From Acholoe squamosa (Eukaryota > Annelida > Polychaeta > Phyllodocida > Polynoidae): a stretch of 64,000 bases of DNA. The notes beneath the pieces are model-generated. The model made no database searches. It was not told where the DNA came from and saw nothing but the letters and a program-made list of their open reading frames with translations. Below are positions 44,715 through 58,351 of the stretch, one piece after another. A program made the position numbers and the translations under genes. Each line of letters starts with the position of its first letter. The stretch's first letter is position 1. The stretch lies in assembly GCA_949317995.1 (NCBI GenBank), contig OX439043.1:55507339-55571338 (forward strand), read 5' to 3'.

Positions 44715-47700
44715 GACAGGTTGGGGGGGGGAGGCGGAGGGGGGATAATGAGTAACAGGCTTTCAGGGAGGATGAATAAAGCGTCATCTAAGCCCATTCT
44801 GATATATTGTGGTAGTATACCTGATTTATTGCTATTTTAGCAATGCTGAACCCCTCCTCAAGACAGGTTATACCCTCAGAATCACAACAGTATGGCTTCT
44901 AATAGTCTCTTTATGTGACAAATGAATATTTCTGACCATCTCCATGGGCTCTTGATAATATTTCATAAGAGTCCCAAATTAGGCTATTTTCACTTTATGG
45001 CCAAACATTGGCCCTGAACAGGGGGTTGGGGGGAGCAAAACAACTATTTTTTTTCTTTTTGTCTGGGCCCAAATGCATAGATTGAGCTAGTATCTCAACT
45101 TTTAGCCAAAAAAGGCGATTCAACACTACCTACAGTGGGATGGGCTGCCAGAGAGCAGTAGGTAATAAGCATAAATTCCTAGTCAGCACTACCCTCATTA
45201 GGGTCCTGATGTTAGGCCGTGTTGAATTAACCTCTTGGAGGGTGTGTGTGAAAAGGGTCTAAAGGGATCAAAGGTAATATATAGAGGATGATACGGTAAT
45301 GGGAGCTTAAAGATGGGGTATAGGAGCTAACCCGAGGTCAATAAGTTCACATGGGTGATATGGTGAAGTGGTATGATGCAGGTGTGTGGACATTTTAAAA
45401 ATATTTTGATGGCTATAAAGGTCTGGGAAATTGTGAATACTGTGCTCAAAGTAATTGTGGAGACCCTCCCCATATATAATAATAATAATTCTCTGTGTCA
45501 CCCGATACTTACCACAGATTAATTCATAGTTTTATCTATTGGTTCTATATATAGCAGTTAAATATTGAATTTCATTATTTCTGATAACTGCTATTGATTT
45601 ATATGGATTGGCTATAGTCACTATTGATTTGACGAAGGCTCTGGTTAAAGGACGAGTCTTCTGTGGATTGTTCTGACTGTGCTCTCCTAAACAGGAGTTG
45701 TAGGATATGAGCTCTATCTGAGCCCAGTGCTGCCACCTAGCAGGTATTGAAATTGTCTGCGAAAAACTTTTAACTTTCTGCAACCATACTAGTCTTGGGG
45801 CCTTTCCACTACTAATCTTTTTACTTTATCGAATATAGCTGAATCATTACAAAGACATCTTAGGATAGATTGTAAAACGGAACATGCTAAATATTATATT
45901 GAACACCGTCCTTTTCTTCATGCAAAGGAAATGATAGAAAAAAAAGATGCATTCTCTTGAAAAAAGAAAAGGGAGAAGAACAATACACATGATAAGAATG
46001 CATCTAGTACAAGTTAGTAATGCTGAGGCCCGGGAAAACCCGGCATTTTGCAATTCTACAGCATCAGAAATATGGTGCCATAAATAGAAACGGTTATTCC
46101 TGAGCAGTGCATGTAATCCACACCCCTGGTCTCAATTCGCAAATCATGGCGACATAGCAGAAATCACAGGTAACTGAACCTTGGTCTAAAATTGGCTACA
46201 CCTTGAATATGCCCACGCTGCAGCTTCTAATTGGATAATTAAATTTCATGGCTGATGCCCGGGGAGGAAACTCATTAATTAGTACCTATCTCACGGAAGA
46301 TGAATTTGTGAAAAATCTTGAGGGTTAAAATAAATGGTGATACCTATATGAAAAAGGTTTAAAACTTCACGAGAGTGTACATGTGTGTCTGGAGCACAAT
46401 CTGATTTCTTTTTAAATACTTTTAATACCGGGTAACCATATTCTATTGATGTAGTATGCACTTTTTATTCTATTTCATGGTAGGAATGATCTACTATAGA
46501 TTAGTACTGCAATGCCATCCCCTAGGTGGGCATGCAAAAAGGAGGCACCATTCTGCACGCCCCATGCGGCATGTTCTACACCTAGATAAATGTGAGTTTG
46601 TGTCCATTTTAAAACTGTGAAACCATAAAATAAATACAGAGATTCACTTGAAAGTGTCTCCCCTCCCAGTTTCTTCACTTGTGAGCCGGGAGGCCGACTT
46701 TGGAACAACAATAAACCCACGCATGAAAAAACTGGCAATGTTGACACTTAACCGTGCAACTCTATTTCTTCATTGGTCGTTATAAATAACGTATGTACAT
46801 ATGATTAAATGTGATAGTTTGGCCAAAAATAAGAAGATGAAAAAAGCCCTGTTTCACTATTGATCCGATTTTTGTATAAGCTGGAGGGAGAAAGATGGAG
46901 GGCTGCCGTACAATATATTTCATATTTTATTCATGTCAGGGCTTTGAAATTCCTCCATAATGCCATACTGTGCCAAGGGATTGTTTCTAAATGGGGGGGG
47001 GGGGTGGCACAGTCGAAGTTGGGCTCTTCCAGAGGAGTCCTCAGCAATTAAGACGCACAGGGATATTGTGGAAAGAGGGGAATTGTGGAGACTTATTTCT
47101 TGCTCATACCCCCGCTCATACCATACTTGAACAAGAATAGAAATCGTTTGTTACCTTCCTCCAGGTGACCACCTCCCCTCCCACCCCATGAGTCCAAGGG
47201 TAAACGTATATCATGTACATGTTACAATAACGCCCTGGGGGTATTTGAGGCAATATTGACACTGGACGGGACACAGTGGCGGCTACTGTTGGGTAAACTA
47301 GGAATCACAACTTCCTCACAAACCCGATCAAATGGGATCATGAAGTAGTGTGTTGGTCTGTAGCCAGGGGGCAGCAGTGGCACTTACAAGGGTCACTGTT
47401 GGTGTTGTGTTGTGCTCACTTGCTTGTGATCCCCCTCCCCACTACCACTTACCCCCCCCCCTTTTCTACGGAAAACTCCAGGTGGGTAAAGCCTGGTAGG
47501 GGATCTAGACGAGTCAAGCTGGGATTGATAGTTTTACCATCATTGGCTAATCGGTTATAGAGTGTACTGATCGCTCGCCAAGTTAGACAGGTCTAGATCC
47601 AGCTTGAGCTCACTTAGGGCTACCGTGTTAATTGCATTTAGGAACTCCCTCCATATTAGGGACCGACTTCATCAATTGAGACGAAATATCTATGCCTCTA

Positions 47701-48220
47701 TCATTTATTCATTATTTCATACGTGATGACAAAAAGAAAAGAAAAAGGTGGGGGGGGGGGTGTGTGAATATGTTTCCACTGGTGGATCCACAATTTGGAA
47801 AAGTTGTTTAAATCAAAGTATTTCCATAAATCATGCAGATTTGTCTTTTATATATGACTTGTTAAGCTAATTTTCATAATAATTGATCAACAGTAGAACA
47901 GCGACTATTGAATAATATAACATCAGGGGCTTATTTTTACAAAAGCATAAATGACATCATAACCTTCAAATCTTCACGAAAGCAACTAAGAGTAAGATAA
48001 AGAGGCCTACGTTATAAACATGCATGTAAACTGCAATGACTGCCTTAACAAATCTTACGTCCATGCATCACATGTATAGGGAATAATTTTAGAGAAGAGT
48101 CCCTGGAGGGAATTTCTGAATGTTATTTAGCATTATTAAGAAACACCCTTCCGATGATAGTGTGGGCCTCCAGTATATATACCGACTTAACTGGTTTGAC
48201 TATTAGCCAATGAAATAATC
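44715..48220. other. No gene seen
   Basis: Scattered poly-C and poly-G tracts (for example 47451-47461 and 47749-47760). No exon, TIR pair or tandem repeat was recognised. Confidence 0.4.
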
Positions 48221-48350
48221 CCAACTATTCACTGCAGTCCTCTGGGGGGGGGCAGTTGGTACCCATCTGAAAGCTGTTATCAGTAATAACCGCTGCTAAT
48301 CCGCTTCAGCAATGGCGGCGCCCATATATAGGGCAATCCGCTACCTCCGT
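48221..48350 (-). repeat. Dispersed repeat, copy 2
   Basis: Reverse-orientation copy of the block at 25753-25890. It shares CCAACTATTCACTGCAGTCC, AGCTGTTATCAGTAATAACC and GCTTCAGCAATGGCG. Divergence is moderate. Confidence 0.75.
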
Positions 48351-51180
48351 ATAAGGTACAACCAAAGTTAATAGTCATTGAAAACTAACATTGTCAGCTG
48401 TACTGAAATAAGCCCATCATTAGTTGATACAAATGTATAGTAGATGTTCACAATTTGCTCTGCAGTCATGTATAGTAAGCAGAGCTGTCGTATCAGTGAA
48501 AACATTAGCAACCACCAATATTTGCTAACTATGGTATTATAGTGACAGCTTATTCTACCATGTACATATTTATTGAATAATCTATATTCAACAATCTTAG
48601 AAGTATCCAAAGACATTATATGCCTCTTCAGTAAAGATCACCGAATCTTTAGGGAATTTTTGGATCGTCAGCTATATTGAAATATTCCCCTGGTGGACAT
48701 GTTTTTTTTTTCTTTAAGTTGACATTTTTTTTAAAACAAGTTTATTGGCCAAAGCATCTTAAACCTTAAGCATGCCATCACTAAATAAGTCAATGAAAAT
48801 GTAATAAACTTACCCATATTGTCAGTTTGGTGAGTTCAGCTATTAGGTGGCCATGTATTCAATATTGAAATCAAAGGTATGCACGTTAGTCCATGGAGAT
48901 GTCAATCACAGTTAGGGCTTGGCATTTCTCAACGGCCTTATGTTAAAGCCTTTAGTTGAAACCAATTGTTGATGATCCCATAAGCCCAAGGTAGTGCTTC
49001 AGGTATACTCCTATGTGACAAATTTTTGGTATACTGGAGATGTTGCCTTCCTTATGAAATGTAGTTGTGGTGGTTAGTTCTCCAATTGTAGAACATACTA
49101 TAGCGTTTTGAGATCGGTGTTCCAGTGCAGACGACAATTTTGCGAGAGACGCTGGGAAAATCCCGCTCTTTTCTTAGACCGCTGTAAGTCTGCAGCTAGA
49201 GTCCTACGTACAGCAGTCCATAATCACAGTGGGTGCCAAATAAAGTCCGTTATATTCTGCATGGATTGTGCTCGGATCATTTGGCACAGTGGTTTGGAGA
49301 GCTTAATACCGACATTGTAACAAAAGGCTACAACACTGACGGAATATTGGCTGGGGTTTGGTCGGTCCTACTGCGGACCTTCGCCAGGCTAGTAGAAGGG
49401 GGGTGGGCGGGTGGTACTCAATCAAGTACTCAATTACTGACCCCCCCCCCCCCACCTGCAACCAACCAAGGGGCATGTATTCTGTTCAAACGGTATAAGT
49501 GGTTTATATGACATAATGGCATTTATAATTTCTTTTTAAAAAAAGGCCACCCGTCAAACTTTAAACTTAATAAATAAAAGGGCAGCCAAAAACCTCATAA
49601 ATATCATACAGTTATTAAAATGGTAAGATTTATATTAAATGGTCTCTACCATTATCAATTTTGTGTACCTTCTTTCTCCGTACTGCATTTGGTGCATCTT
49701 GCTTTAAACATTCGTTAGTTTTATCAACACCGGGGGGTCGGCATAGGGTAGGTTTACCTCCAGTCGGTCACTCCTCTAGGGAACACCAAAATCAGTGTGC
49801 TTCTGTGTTCATTCATAGTTTGATATATTGAATTTTCTACTTCATGGTTATTTGATATCATTCAATCTAATGGGCTCTTTAATAATTGGCTATAGGTGTT
49901 GGATGTACAACGTTGTATGAGATCCATGATTCGCGCCGACCTCGTGAAGGGTCATTTTTAACATAATGAGGGGGGAGGGGCTAGTAATCAACCACCCCCA
50001 CCCGGAGGAGTCATCAGAAACAGCACCCCCCCCCCATTTCCCTTCCCCCGCCACACAAACTATCAAGACGGCTTCCTCGAATCCACCCAGCCCCCCCCCC
50101 CTAATTCCAACAACTCAGACACTATACGCCCCCCATCCTTAGATACTCAACTCTTAAACATAATACTAACGTGTATAGCCGATATTAATTTAAATCTTTC
50201 CAAAGGGGATTGTTCTGGCTGCCAAAGCCGTCAAGGAGGTCTCAGATTGTTCACGGAGATTTACATTTGACCAAGACCCAAACGTTAACTGTAAGCCCGC
50301 TATACATGGTCATCAAACCAGGCCAAGTCACAGGTTTAGACCACAACAACGTGGCTTACATACAGTAACGTGGAACAAGATGTATTACACAATGTAATGT
50401 GAAATCAAACAATACAGTGCGCCACCTTCTGTTTTGTAGTCCTAGATGCAGCATCCAACCATTCCACCAACCTGTATACAATTGAGAACCACGCCGTTAG
50501 ACCACTTGTAGGTTATTTGTCGTAACCAAAATTATGGCGAGGGAGATTCTTGTAAGGGAAAACCTTGGAGGGGGGGGGGATGGGAGTCGTCGGCTGACTG
50601 TATGGTGACAAGAGTTCAGCATGCATTATGTGTCAGAAAAAAAACACAGCATCCCTTGGCCCAGCATTCATTATCAATGTACCTCTCGTGCTAAGTACAT
50701 TTCTAACATGTTGGGCTTTCAAAAACTTAAAGAATTTCTAAGATATCCTTACTAGAACCACGATCCTCAAGCCCGCCAAAATAAATGATTTCACATTGAG
50801 ATTTTCAAACAATTTCCACCGGCCAAACCAGTCATTTTACTTTTCTCTCCCTAGTATAAGGTCCTAGCACATTGCTAGTGATAGGAGTTTCAACCAGGTG
50901 GCTCATGTTGTCGGGGGCTAAACCCACCTTTGGCCTCTTTGTATAGTCTAATTTGACAACTTGCTATCCATGTGATTTTTCTATAAATCATATTTATCGA
51001 TTCTCAATATCAACAGCTTTATTAATGGAGATAATCTAGAAATAGATTAAATGTTTAAAATAGAAGAGCAACAGATGATTGAAATTTCTGTTTGATAACA
51101 CAGGTCACCCACTCCCTGCTCTGACATGGCCCCCCTCCCTCCACCTCCTAGGCTCGGACTTAGCAGGTTTAGTTATTAGC
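48351..51180. other. No gene seen
   Basis: Low-complexity poly-C/G tracts and short frames only. Confidence 0.4.
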
Positions 51181-51310
51181 CAATCTATTCACTGCGGCCC
51201 TTTCGGGGGCCAACTGGTACCCATCTGATATACCGGTAGGTCTTATCAGTAGAACTCGCTGGTAATAAGCTCCAGCAATGGCCACGCCCATTGGACAACC
51301 TGCTACCTCG
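51181..51310 (-). repeat. Dispersed repeat, copy 3
   Basis: Same orientation as copy 2. It shares CTATTCACTGC, CAACTGGTACCCATCTGA, AGCAATGGC and CTGCTACCTC, and is more diverged. Confidence 0.7.
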
Positions 51311-51893
51311 GATATTCCGTCCCTCACCTTTCAGTCCCCGTGAAAAGGTTTTATTTTCACTGTCCAGGACATTCAATCTCATTCTTTGTTTGACTTTTGC
51401 AGGATCGATATAATGGTGAATACATCAGACATTAAAAGCGAAAAAAAAAAAAATCCAGACCCACTGTATCGTCCTGGATTTACTACCCCTATGGAATAGG
51501 CCTAGGGCCTACACCCGTGGCCTACACAATCCCCTACACACTCATACATTTAGGCCTATGTAAAAATGCTTGCAGTGTGCCAGTCTCGTCCGGTCGGGAT
51601 TCAGGGAACTCCCTCTTTGGTGTTTGGGGATTGTGGGTCCCCATATTCTGGGGAATATTACTATGCACTGTACCTGCCTACATTTAACTTAAAATTATTT
51701 TAACAACAACAGCAACCAGCGCCCAGAACTACTTTTACCCAGAAATGCTGGTCGCCAGAGACAACTCACGCTAGTGGTCGAGCTGGGGCCAGATTAGGCT
51801 GACCATCTACCTGCGTCTACCAACTATACAGGCAGATCTCAGCAAACCAGCTAGCCGCCGAGAATGACCGGGTGATCGGACCACCCAATCCCA

Positions 51894-52018
51894 ATACACA
51901 TTCAACTATACAGAACCTCTTATCTGCATCAAAGAGTAATTCCTTAATTGGTTCCAATACACATTTAAGTAAACAGAAGCTCTTATCTATATCAGAGAGT
52001 AATCCCTTAACGACCTTG
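51894..52018 (+). repeat. Two tandem 63-bp units upstream of the sorting nexin
   Basis: ATACACATTCAACTATACAG (51894) and ATACACATTTAAGTAAACAG (51957) begin two 63-bp units with CTCTTATCT..ATC and AGAGTAAT.CCTTAA in common. The period is a multiple of three and the frame stays open, but there is no other sign of coding. Confidence 0.7.
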
Positions 52019-52277
52019 ACACTCACTAACCTACAAACTATCTATCATCTTGGGGAGAACCCCTGGGGAGAACGCTTAGGCCGACCGCAGTTTCTCAGGG
52101 CAGGGCCAGATTGGCAGTGTGCTCAGGCGGGAAAACAGTGACTCCCCCTGGTGCGTCCGAACGCTGAATTGCCGTGGCTCCATCTGTATGTCATTTTTGG
52201 AACTAGCGAAACGCCTTTTGTTGACAAGGGGCGGAAACATTTCTTACAAGTTGGACAAACCATCTCTACTGGCCACG

Positions 52278-52340
52278 ATGGTCAGTGTGTATGTACCAAG
52301 CTATCGTAAGGTGGGAGGGGATCATGAGAGAAGCTTCACA
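52278..52340 (+). CDS. SNX24: Sorting nexin SNX22/SNX24-like, exon 1
   Basis: The exon encodes MVSVYVPSYRKVGGDHERSF and T, parallel to the N-terminus of vertebrate SNX24 (MEVYIPSFRYEE...ERGYT). The start is set by this match and by a good context (CCACGATGG). A frame continues upstream to an earlier ATG (52119) but that part is unlike the family. The donor ACA|GTAAGT is strong and ends in phase 0, fitting exon 2 exactly. The preceding ~200 bases are GC-richer than the surroundings and may hold the promoter. The product is a small PX-domain protein expected to bind phosphoinositides on endosomal membranes. SNX22 and SNX24 are close paralogues, so the symbol denotes the group. Confidence 0.85.
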
Positions 52341-54976
52341 GTAAGTTAGATCCAGTATATAAGGGTGATATCAAACTTTTTGCAGTGTGTTCGCGCCCAG
52401 TACCCCTTATATCGCTCACACTGTCACAGTAGGCTGACCAGACTCCAGAGGCTGCCCAGCCTTGTCGTAGTATGACGACCTCCTTTCCGTGAGGAGGCCG
52501 GGACAGGGTCTCTCTGTCCCGGGGGGGCCACTTGCTATACATCCTATAGTAACCATGTGCAGACACAAACTAGCGGGAAAGGGGGTACTTTTTGGGCACA
52601 AGGGGCGGGTCCCCCCGGATCCTTTAATAGGGGTGTATTTTGGGCTGATTTAGGCAAAAAGGGGTATGCTTTTTGGGCCAAATGGCCAACAAAAAATTCC
52701 GAAATTTACAGTAAAAAAAGGTACATTTAGGAGAAATTTAGGGCAATTTTTCTCATAAGTTATGGGAGTTGCACGCCAAAAGGGGTATGATTTTTGTTAT
52801 TAACTCGGAAAGTTTACTTTTCCGAGTTTTTAGAGACAGGTGGGGGCAGGGTGACACTTTAAGAACTAAATTGCCTGTTTCAGAGATGTGACTGTTCCCT
52901 TCAACCATGAACATGAAAATGCTTAAATATGAAGCAAAATGAAACCTGTCATAAAATAGTGTACATATTCAGGAACATAGAGGTGTAATTGTTACCTGTT
53001 ATCTGGTTCTTATCTTTCTGATATTAAGGTTTTAAAAAAGTAGGTCATCTCAAAATGGGAGCAACATCCTTTGTGCTCTCAATGCTTTTCTATTGAGGTG
53101 TCAGCTTAGGGTGTCAGGTTTCCCGCCGTTTTTAAACAGGGTGATGGTCTCATTGTTCATTATTTAGCAGGGGGAACTGAGGTGTTTCCAGCTAGGGGGT
53201 AATGGGAAATGAATATTCTATACCATAGTGTTTTCTTCTTGGTTTATTCCACTTGAATATAGCAGCATATAACTGTGTATAATAGCATTACTCTAACACA
53301 TAATATTACATGAATATATAGCGATAGATAAGATATTTTGAAAGGGGAGAGATTTTCTGATACTTGGTCCACCTATGTTAAGTACATCCTGTGTCCTACC
53401 CTGATAAAATATGAACCAGCTACAACCCTTCAGTCTGCCTAGTTCACTCATTTCTCACTAGGAGCCACCACCTCTATAGAACAGTGCTGATGTCAGCTAC
53501 ATCCTGTCACCCACTGTGGCTTATTATTTAGCAGGGAGGACTGAGGTGTTTTTCATGAATGGGCACATTATCACTCTTATTGTTAACTTTTTTATAGGGG
53601 GCAGAGAAGTGTTTGACACTGTCACAACACTTCCACCTGACTCCCGACATCACAAAATTTTCGATATTTTGCTGTTGTTGGGGATTTAACCTCTTGGTTA
53701 AGGTTTGGTAATTTTATGATTCCTTTTCAGGCCTCAGTTATTATTTAAGCACTTGTCAGAGTTACGTGCAATTCAAATCGCTTCACCCCTCGTTGGTATG
53801 AACCTTTCCGAGTTACCTGCGATATACATTGCTTCAACACTCGTTTTAGAGGGGACCCACCAAAAGAGGGTATATTTTCAGTAAATTTTGGGGGTGTATC
53901 CCGCCAAAAGGGGGGTGTTTTTGAGTAATTTTGCCCCGCTAAAAGAGTACAAAATTTAGGCTGATGTACGCACATGGTATCTACAAATTCAAGAGTGGCC
54001 CCCCCCCCCCCGGGCTCTCTGTCTAGATCTAGCCCAGCCAGACCCAGGCCAGGGCACTCATAGCATTCCTAGTGTAGGCCTTACTTACAAGGTGTCCCTA
54101 TAGTTTACTTCAGGTAAAGACATTGACATAAAAATATGATCCTCTCCAGTATTAAGTCTTAAGCAGGCCACAAATGTGTTTTGGGGGCAAATAACTCACA
54201 TTTACATGATTTTGCAACTTAGAGGATGCAAGATAGGATCAATACAGCATCTAATCACGCATAGAACAACAGAAAATTGTTTATTTATGCCCTGGATCGA
54301 TGTGAAAAGCATCCACCATCCGTTCTTACATCAGCGCCACATTACTATTAATGCGTCTCTGATGCCGTGCACCTCTGGGAGTTCTACACTGACCAATGGA
54401 ATCTAAGTGTGTCAAGCACCCTGTCATTACCTAGAGATTTGCTATCATATCATGAAGATTACTTAATTAATGATACATTTACACCCTCATAGAACTTATT
54501 ATTGCTCACGATCTCTGTAAATACCTTTATGGAAACATAAACAATGCATTTCTCTTGGCGAGGAGGTAGGGAGAGCTGTGACTGACAGTTATGATAAATA
54601 TTTTCATTTCGTAACAATTGCTAGTAATCTAAAGAGAAAACTCATTGGACCAGTCCGGAAATCAAAACTAGTGAATGAAAATATACCATATATAAAAGTT
54701 TGGATGAATTTAGGGTCAAATTCTGGGGGACTATATCATGCAGCAGGATACAAGCCTAACAACTCAGCCACACCACTTGTGTAATGATATGCGTACAGAT
54801 TTACGCTATGGCCGGCACTAAGACAGTGACGCACTACAGTAGAGGGTGGCCCTGTAAACAGTAGGTCCACCATCTTGTCAACAGCAGATGCATCTGCTGT
54901 CATGGTGCTTGCCTCTGATTGGTCCATTCTCTTGTCTACCTCAGGTAACCTACTATAAATGAGCGGCTGCGCTTTT
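52341..54976 (+). other. Sorting nexin intron 1, 5' part; no other gene seen
   Basis: It contains repeated AAAAGGGGTATG-type words (52600-52800 and 53850-53950), a short hairpin AACTCGGAAA/TTTTCCGAGTT (52802-52828), and two diverged ~50-bp units beginning GAGTTAC (about 53759 and 53808). None of it looks coding. Confidence 0.45.
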
Positions 54977-55169
54977 AAGGTAAATGACAGGGGACCAGTC
55001 CCAAAAGCAGGTCATGAGCGTTGCGTTTGGTACCGCTGAAAAACGGACATAGAGTTAACTTAAGTACTAACCCCCACTCAAATTTTTGAATCTAAAATCC
55101 CCCTAGAATCTAAAATCCCACTAGAATCTGGCATGTGGGCAGACGCAGTAAGAGATAAAAGTTAGCAAC

Positions 55170-55395
55170 ACTTGGGAGTCAGGTATTTAGATAGAAACTA
55201 CAACACAGGTCTGGGATCTAGACTGGTCGGCCATGACAGTGTATTCCGTGTGAGGTCAAGGACAAACAACTTTCTGCAGCATACAGATGGTGCTGGCTTC
55301 TGATTGGTCAATATTAACAGGACTAGAAATAATCATTCTAGGTAACCAAAGTCTTTAGAAACATTATATAGATAATATTTTGACATATTATAACA
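55170..55395 (-). repeat. 3' LTR of the Ty3 element
   Basis: 226 bp, starting TGTTATAATATGTC on the minus strand and directly preceded there by the purine tract AAAAGGGGGAGA (55396-55407). It differs from the other LTR at three sites. Confidence 0.95.
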
Positions 55396-55609
55396 TCTCC
55401 CCCTTTTAAGGAAAGTTCAAAATGTCTCATGACTAAGTCTTTGAATATGACTGTTATTGAGTCTTTTGATATGACCATATGACTGAACATATTTAATGAG
55501 AAATATGACATATGAAAGATCCCTTGGGTATTAGAGTAGACTGCTCAATACCCATAAGTCAACCTCTGGTGTTATTCTGACCAATGTGAGGATGACTCAT
55601 ACAGCTAAT

Positions 55610-58350
55610 CTAACAGGTCTCAATAAACCGCTCAGGTTTCTTCACGGCTCTCGAGGACCGGCGTGGCTCTGGAGTGGCTACTGCTGTTGCTGGTTCAACA
55701 TCCGCTTCACTCGCAGCGGTATCTGACATTTGTATGGGACTCGCAGGAGGTGGTTGAATCTGCAGGCTCCCTGGTTTCTTTGGCGTACTTGGCGCTGTGC
55801 TTGATGATACTTTCGGTGCCAAATGGTGTCTATTCCTCCAGACGACTCCTGACTCTGTCTGCACGATGTAGGATCTCGGAGCGTTGGCGGCATCACTGAT
55901 GACTCCTGGCTGGTTCCAACCTTTCTGGTCATCTCTCTTCATAACAACTTTTTCACCCACCTGTAGTGGTTGTAGAGGGCGAACACCATGTTGACTGTTA
56001 TAGTAGTCGGTGTATGAATCCTTATAAGCTTGGTCTCTTGACAGAATGGCCTCTCTGTCAGGCCACTTTGGCTCCAACATAGAAGGAATGACTGGCAATG
56101 TTGTGCGGATGTGACGACCCATCATGAGCTGAGATGGGCTACATCCAGTGGCAGCAATTGGGGTGTCTCTATAGACCATCAGACCTAACCAAGGATCACT
56201 TTGACTCAGAATTCGCTTGGCAGTCTGGACTGCACGTTCCGCCTCTCCATTAGAATTAGGCAAATATGGACTTGACGTAATATGATTAAACCGATGCTTT
56301 ACGATCAGGGACTTGAATTCCGCCAAGACGAATTGGGGACCATTGTCCGACACAACTTCTCTCGGAGAACCCCACCTGGCAAATACATCTTCCATGCGGT
56401 ATTTCACTGACTTGGCTGTGGTCTTGTATAGGCGTAAGACCTCTATCCATCTTGAGTAGTAATCGGCCATCACAAGGTAGTCTTTCCCTTTGAACTGACA
56501 GAGATCTACCCCTATCCTCTGCCAGGGACCTTGTGGCAAAGGTGTCGGCAGCAATGGCTCTTTTCGCTGAGTTGGTCTCAGCGTCTGGCAATGTTCACAA
56601 GAGCCAACGACCCTTTTGACGTCTGCCGTCAAACCAGGCCACCAGACTCCTAAACGGGCGCTCTCTAACGATTTGGTCACTCCCTGATGTCCATCATGGA
56701 TCCTTTGAAGAATCTCTGCTCTGTTGGCCGCTGGAATGACTATCCTGCTACCAAAAACCAGTAGTCCATCTACAACTGATAACATTGCTCGATGAGCATA
56801 GAGCTCTCGCAAGCCATCCGGTACATCCTTCTCATACTTAGGCCAACCCGTCAAGGTGAACACTATCGCTGCTTGTAACACTGAGTCATTCTGCATCGCC
56901 ACTCTCAGATCGTCTCTCTTCTGAGGAGTTGCAGGAAACCCAGCTACGATAGACTGAACATACATGTCAACTTCCTCAGCCGTGCTGCTTACGGCCTTCG
57001 TTGACATTGGACTCCTGGAAAGTGCATCTGACACATACATTTGCTTTCCTGGGACATACTTTGCTTGTGCCTTATACCTCATTAGTCTCATGAGGAGTCT
57101 CTGGCATCTTATCGGCACACTATCCAAGTCTTTGGTGTTGATAAGAGGAATGACCGGCTTGTGGTCTGTCTCCAGCATGAAGGACTCCAGTCCACAGAGG
57201 AACCGGTCAAACTTTTCACACGCCCACACACTCGCTAAACATTCCTTCTCGATTTGTGCATACTTCTGTTCTGCAGGGCTTAGTGTTCTTGAACAGAAGG
57301 CAACGGGTTTAGGAATACCTCCATGGTCTTGTAACAGTACTCCCCCTAGACCATATGCACTGGCGTCTGCATTCACTATGGTTGCCTTGTTGACGTCATA
57401 GTAAGCCAATATGGGAGTTGACGAGATGAGTGACTTCATCTTTGCGAAGGCTTCTTTCTGGGCTGAACCCCAGATCCACTCCACATCTCCCTTCAGCAGA
57501 TCGTTCAGAGGACGAGTGACTACATGTAGATCTGGCAAGTATGACCCCAGATAGTGGACCATACTGAGAATCTGTCGCAATTGAGTCACAGACGATGGTG
57601 GCGGCATCTTGACAATTGCTTCCACTTTCTCTGAGTCGGCTGAAATTCCGTCTTTTGTGAACCTATGTCCCAAGAACTTTAACTCTGTCTTTCTGTAAGA
57701 GCACTTCTCTTGGTTCAGCTTCAATCCTGCCCTCTTTAGGGTTGCTAGCACTGTAGCTAGTCGTTCGTCATGCTCTTTTGGAGTATTACCATAGATGAGG
57801 ACGTCGTCCATGTAGGTGAAAACACCTTCAAGCCCATCTAGAACCTCCTTCATCTTTCGCATAAAGATTTCTGGCGCCGACTTAATCCCGAAAGGTAATC
57901 GTCTAAAACAGTACCTCCCGAAGGGCATCAGGAACGTTGTCAATTCTTGGCTTTCCACAGCCAGAGGGATTTGGTAAAAATCCACTAGCGGCGTCTAGGC
58001 AGGAAAACATGGTGGCTCCTGACAGTTTTGACGTGAGGTCTTCTAAAGTCGGTAGAACAAACCTCTCACGTCTGACACTGACGTTTAACTTTTTCAGGTC
58101 GACACACAAACGCACTTTGCCTGTCTTCTTCACGGCAACTACCATGGGTGCACACCATGCTGTAGGCTTAGTGATCTCACGGATCACGCCGGAAGTGAGG
58201 AGACGATCTAACTCCTCCTTTACCTTAGGCAGAACCGGAATGGGTACTCCTCTGGCAACTGCTACTGCAATAGGCTGTGAATCTTCCTTTAAGACGATCT
58301 TGACAGGATTGGTGTTCAGACAACCAACGCCTTCCTTGACACTGTCTAGT
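55610..58350 (-). mobile_element. pol (RT, RNase H, integrase) region of the Ty3 element
   Basis: Landmarks in order on the minus strand are VIREITKPTAWCAPMVVAVK and LCVDLKKLN of the RT fingers, then LPFGIKSAPEIF and the YMDD catalytic box. RNase H follows with VNADASAYGLGGVL. Integrase has an HHCC domain (ending CEHCQ) and catalytic Asp residues in GVDLCQFKG and SDNGPQFV, with Glu in NGEAERAVQ. The C-terminal tail carries a chromatin-tethering-like basic segment ending KKPERFIETC. Fossil copy. Confidence 0.93.
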
Positions 58351-58351
58351 T

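Noticed and set aside
46475-46747. 90-residue minus-strand frame
   Set aside because: It looked briefly protein-like, but it has no domain, no exon boundaries and no neighbouring exons.
52119-52277. N-terminal extension of the sorting nexin from an earlier in-frame ATG
   Set aside because: The 53 extra residues have no counterpart in SNX22/SNX24, and the downstream ATG has the better context and matches the family start.
53745-53975. 76-residue minus-strand protein
   Set aside because: The frame follows repeated AAAAGGGG/CCCCTTTT-type words and a ~50-bp duplication, so it is likely repeat-derived.
56964-57401. 145-residue + strand frame
   Set aside because: Shadow of the Ty3 pol region on the opposite strand.
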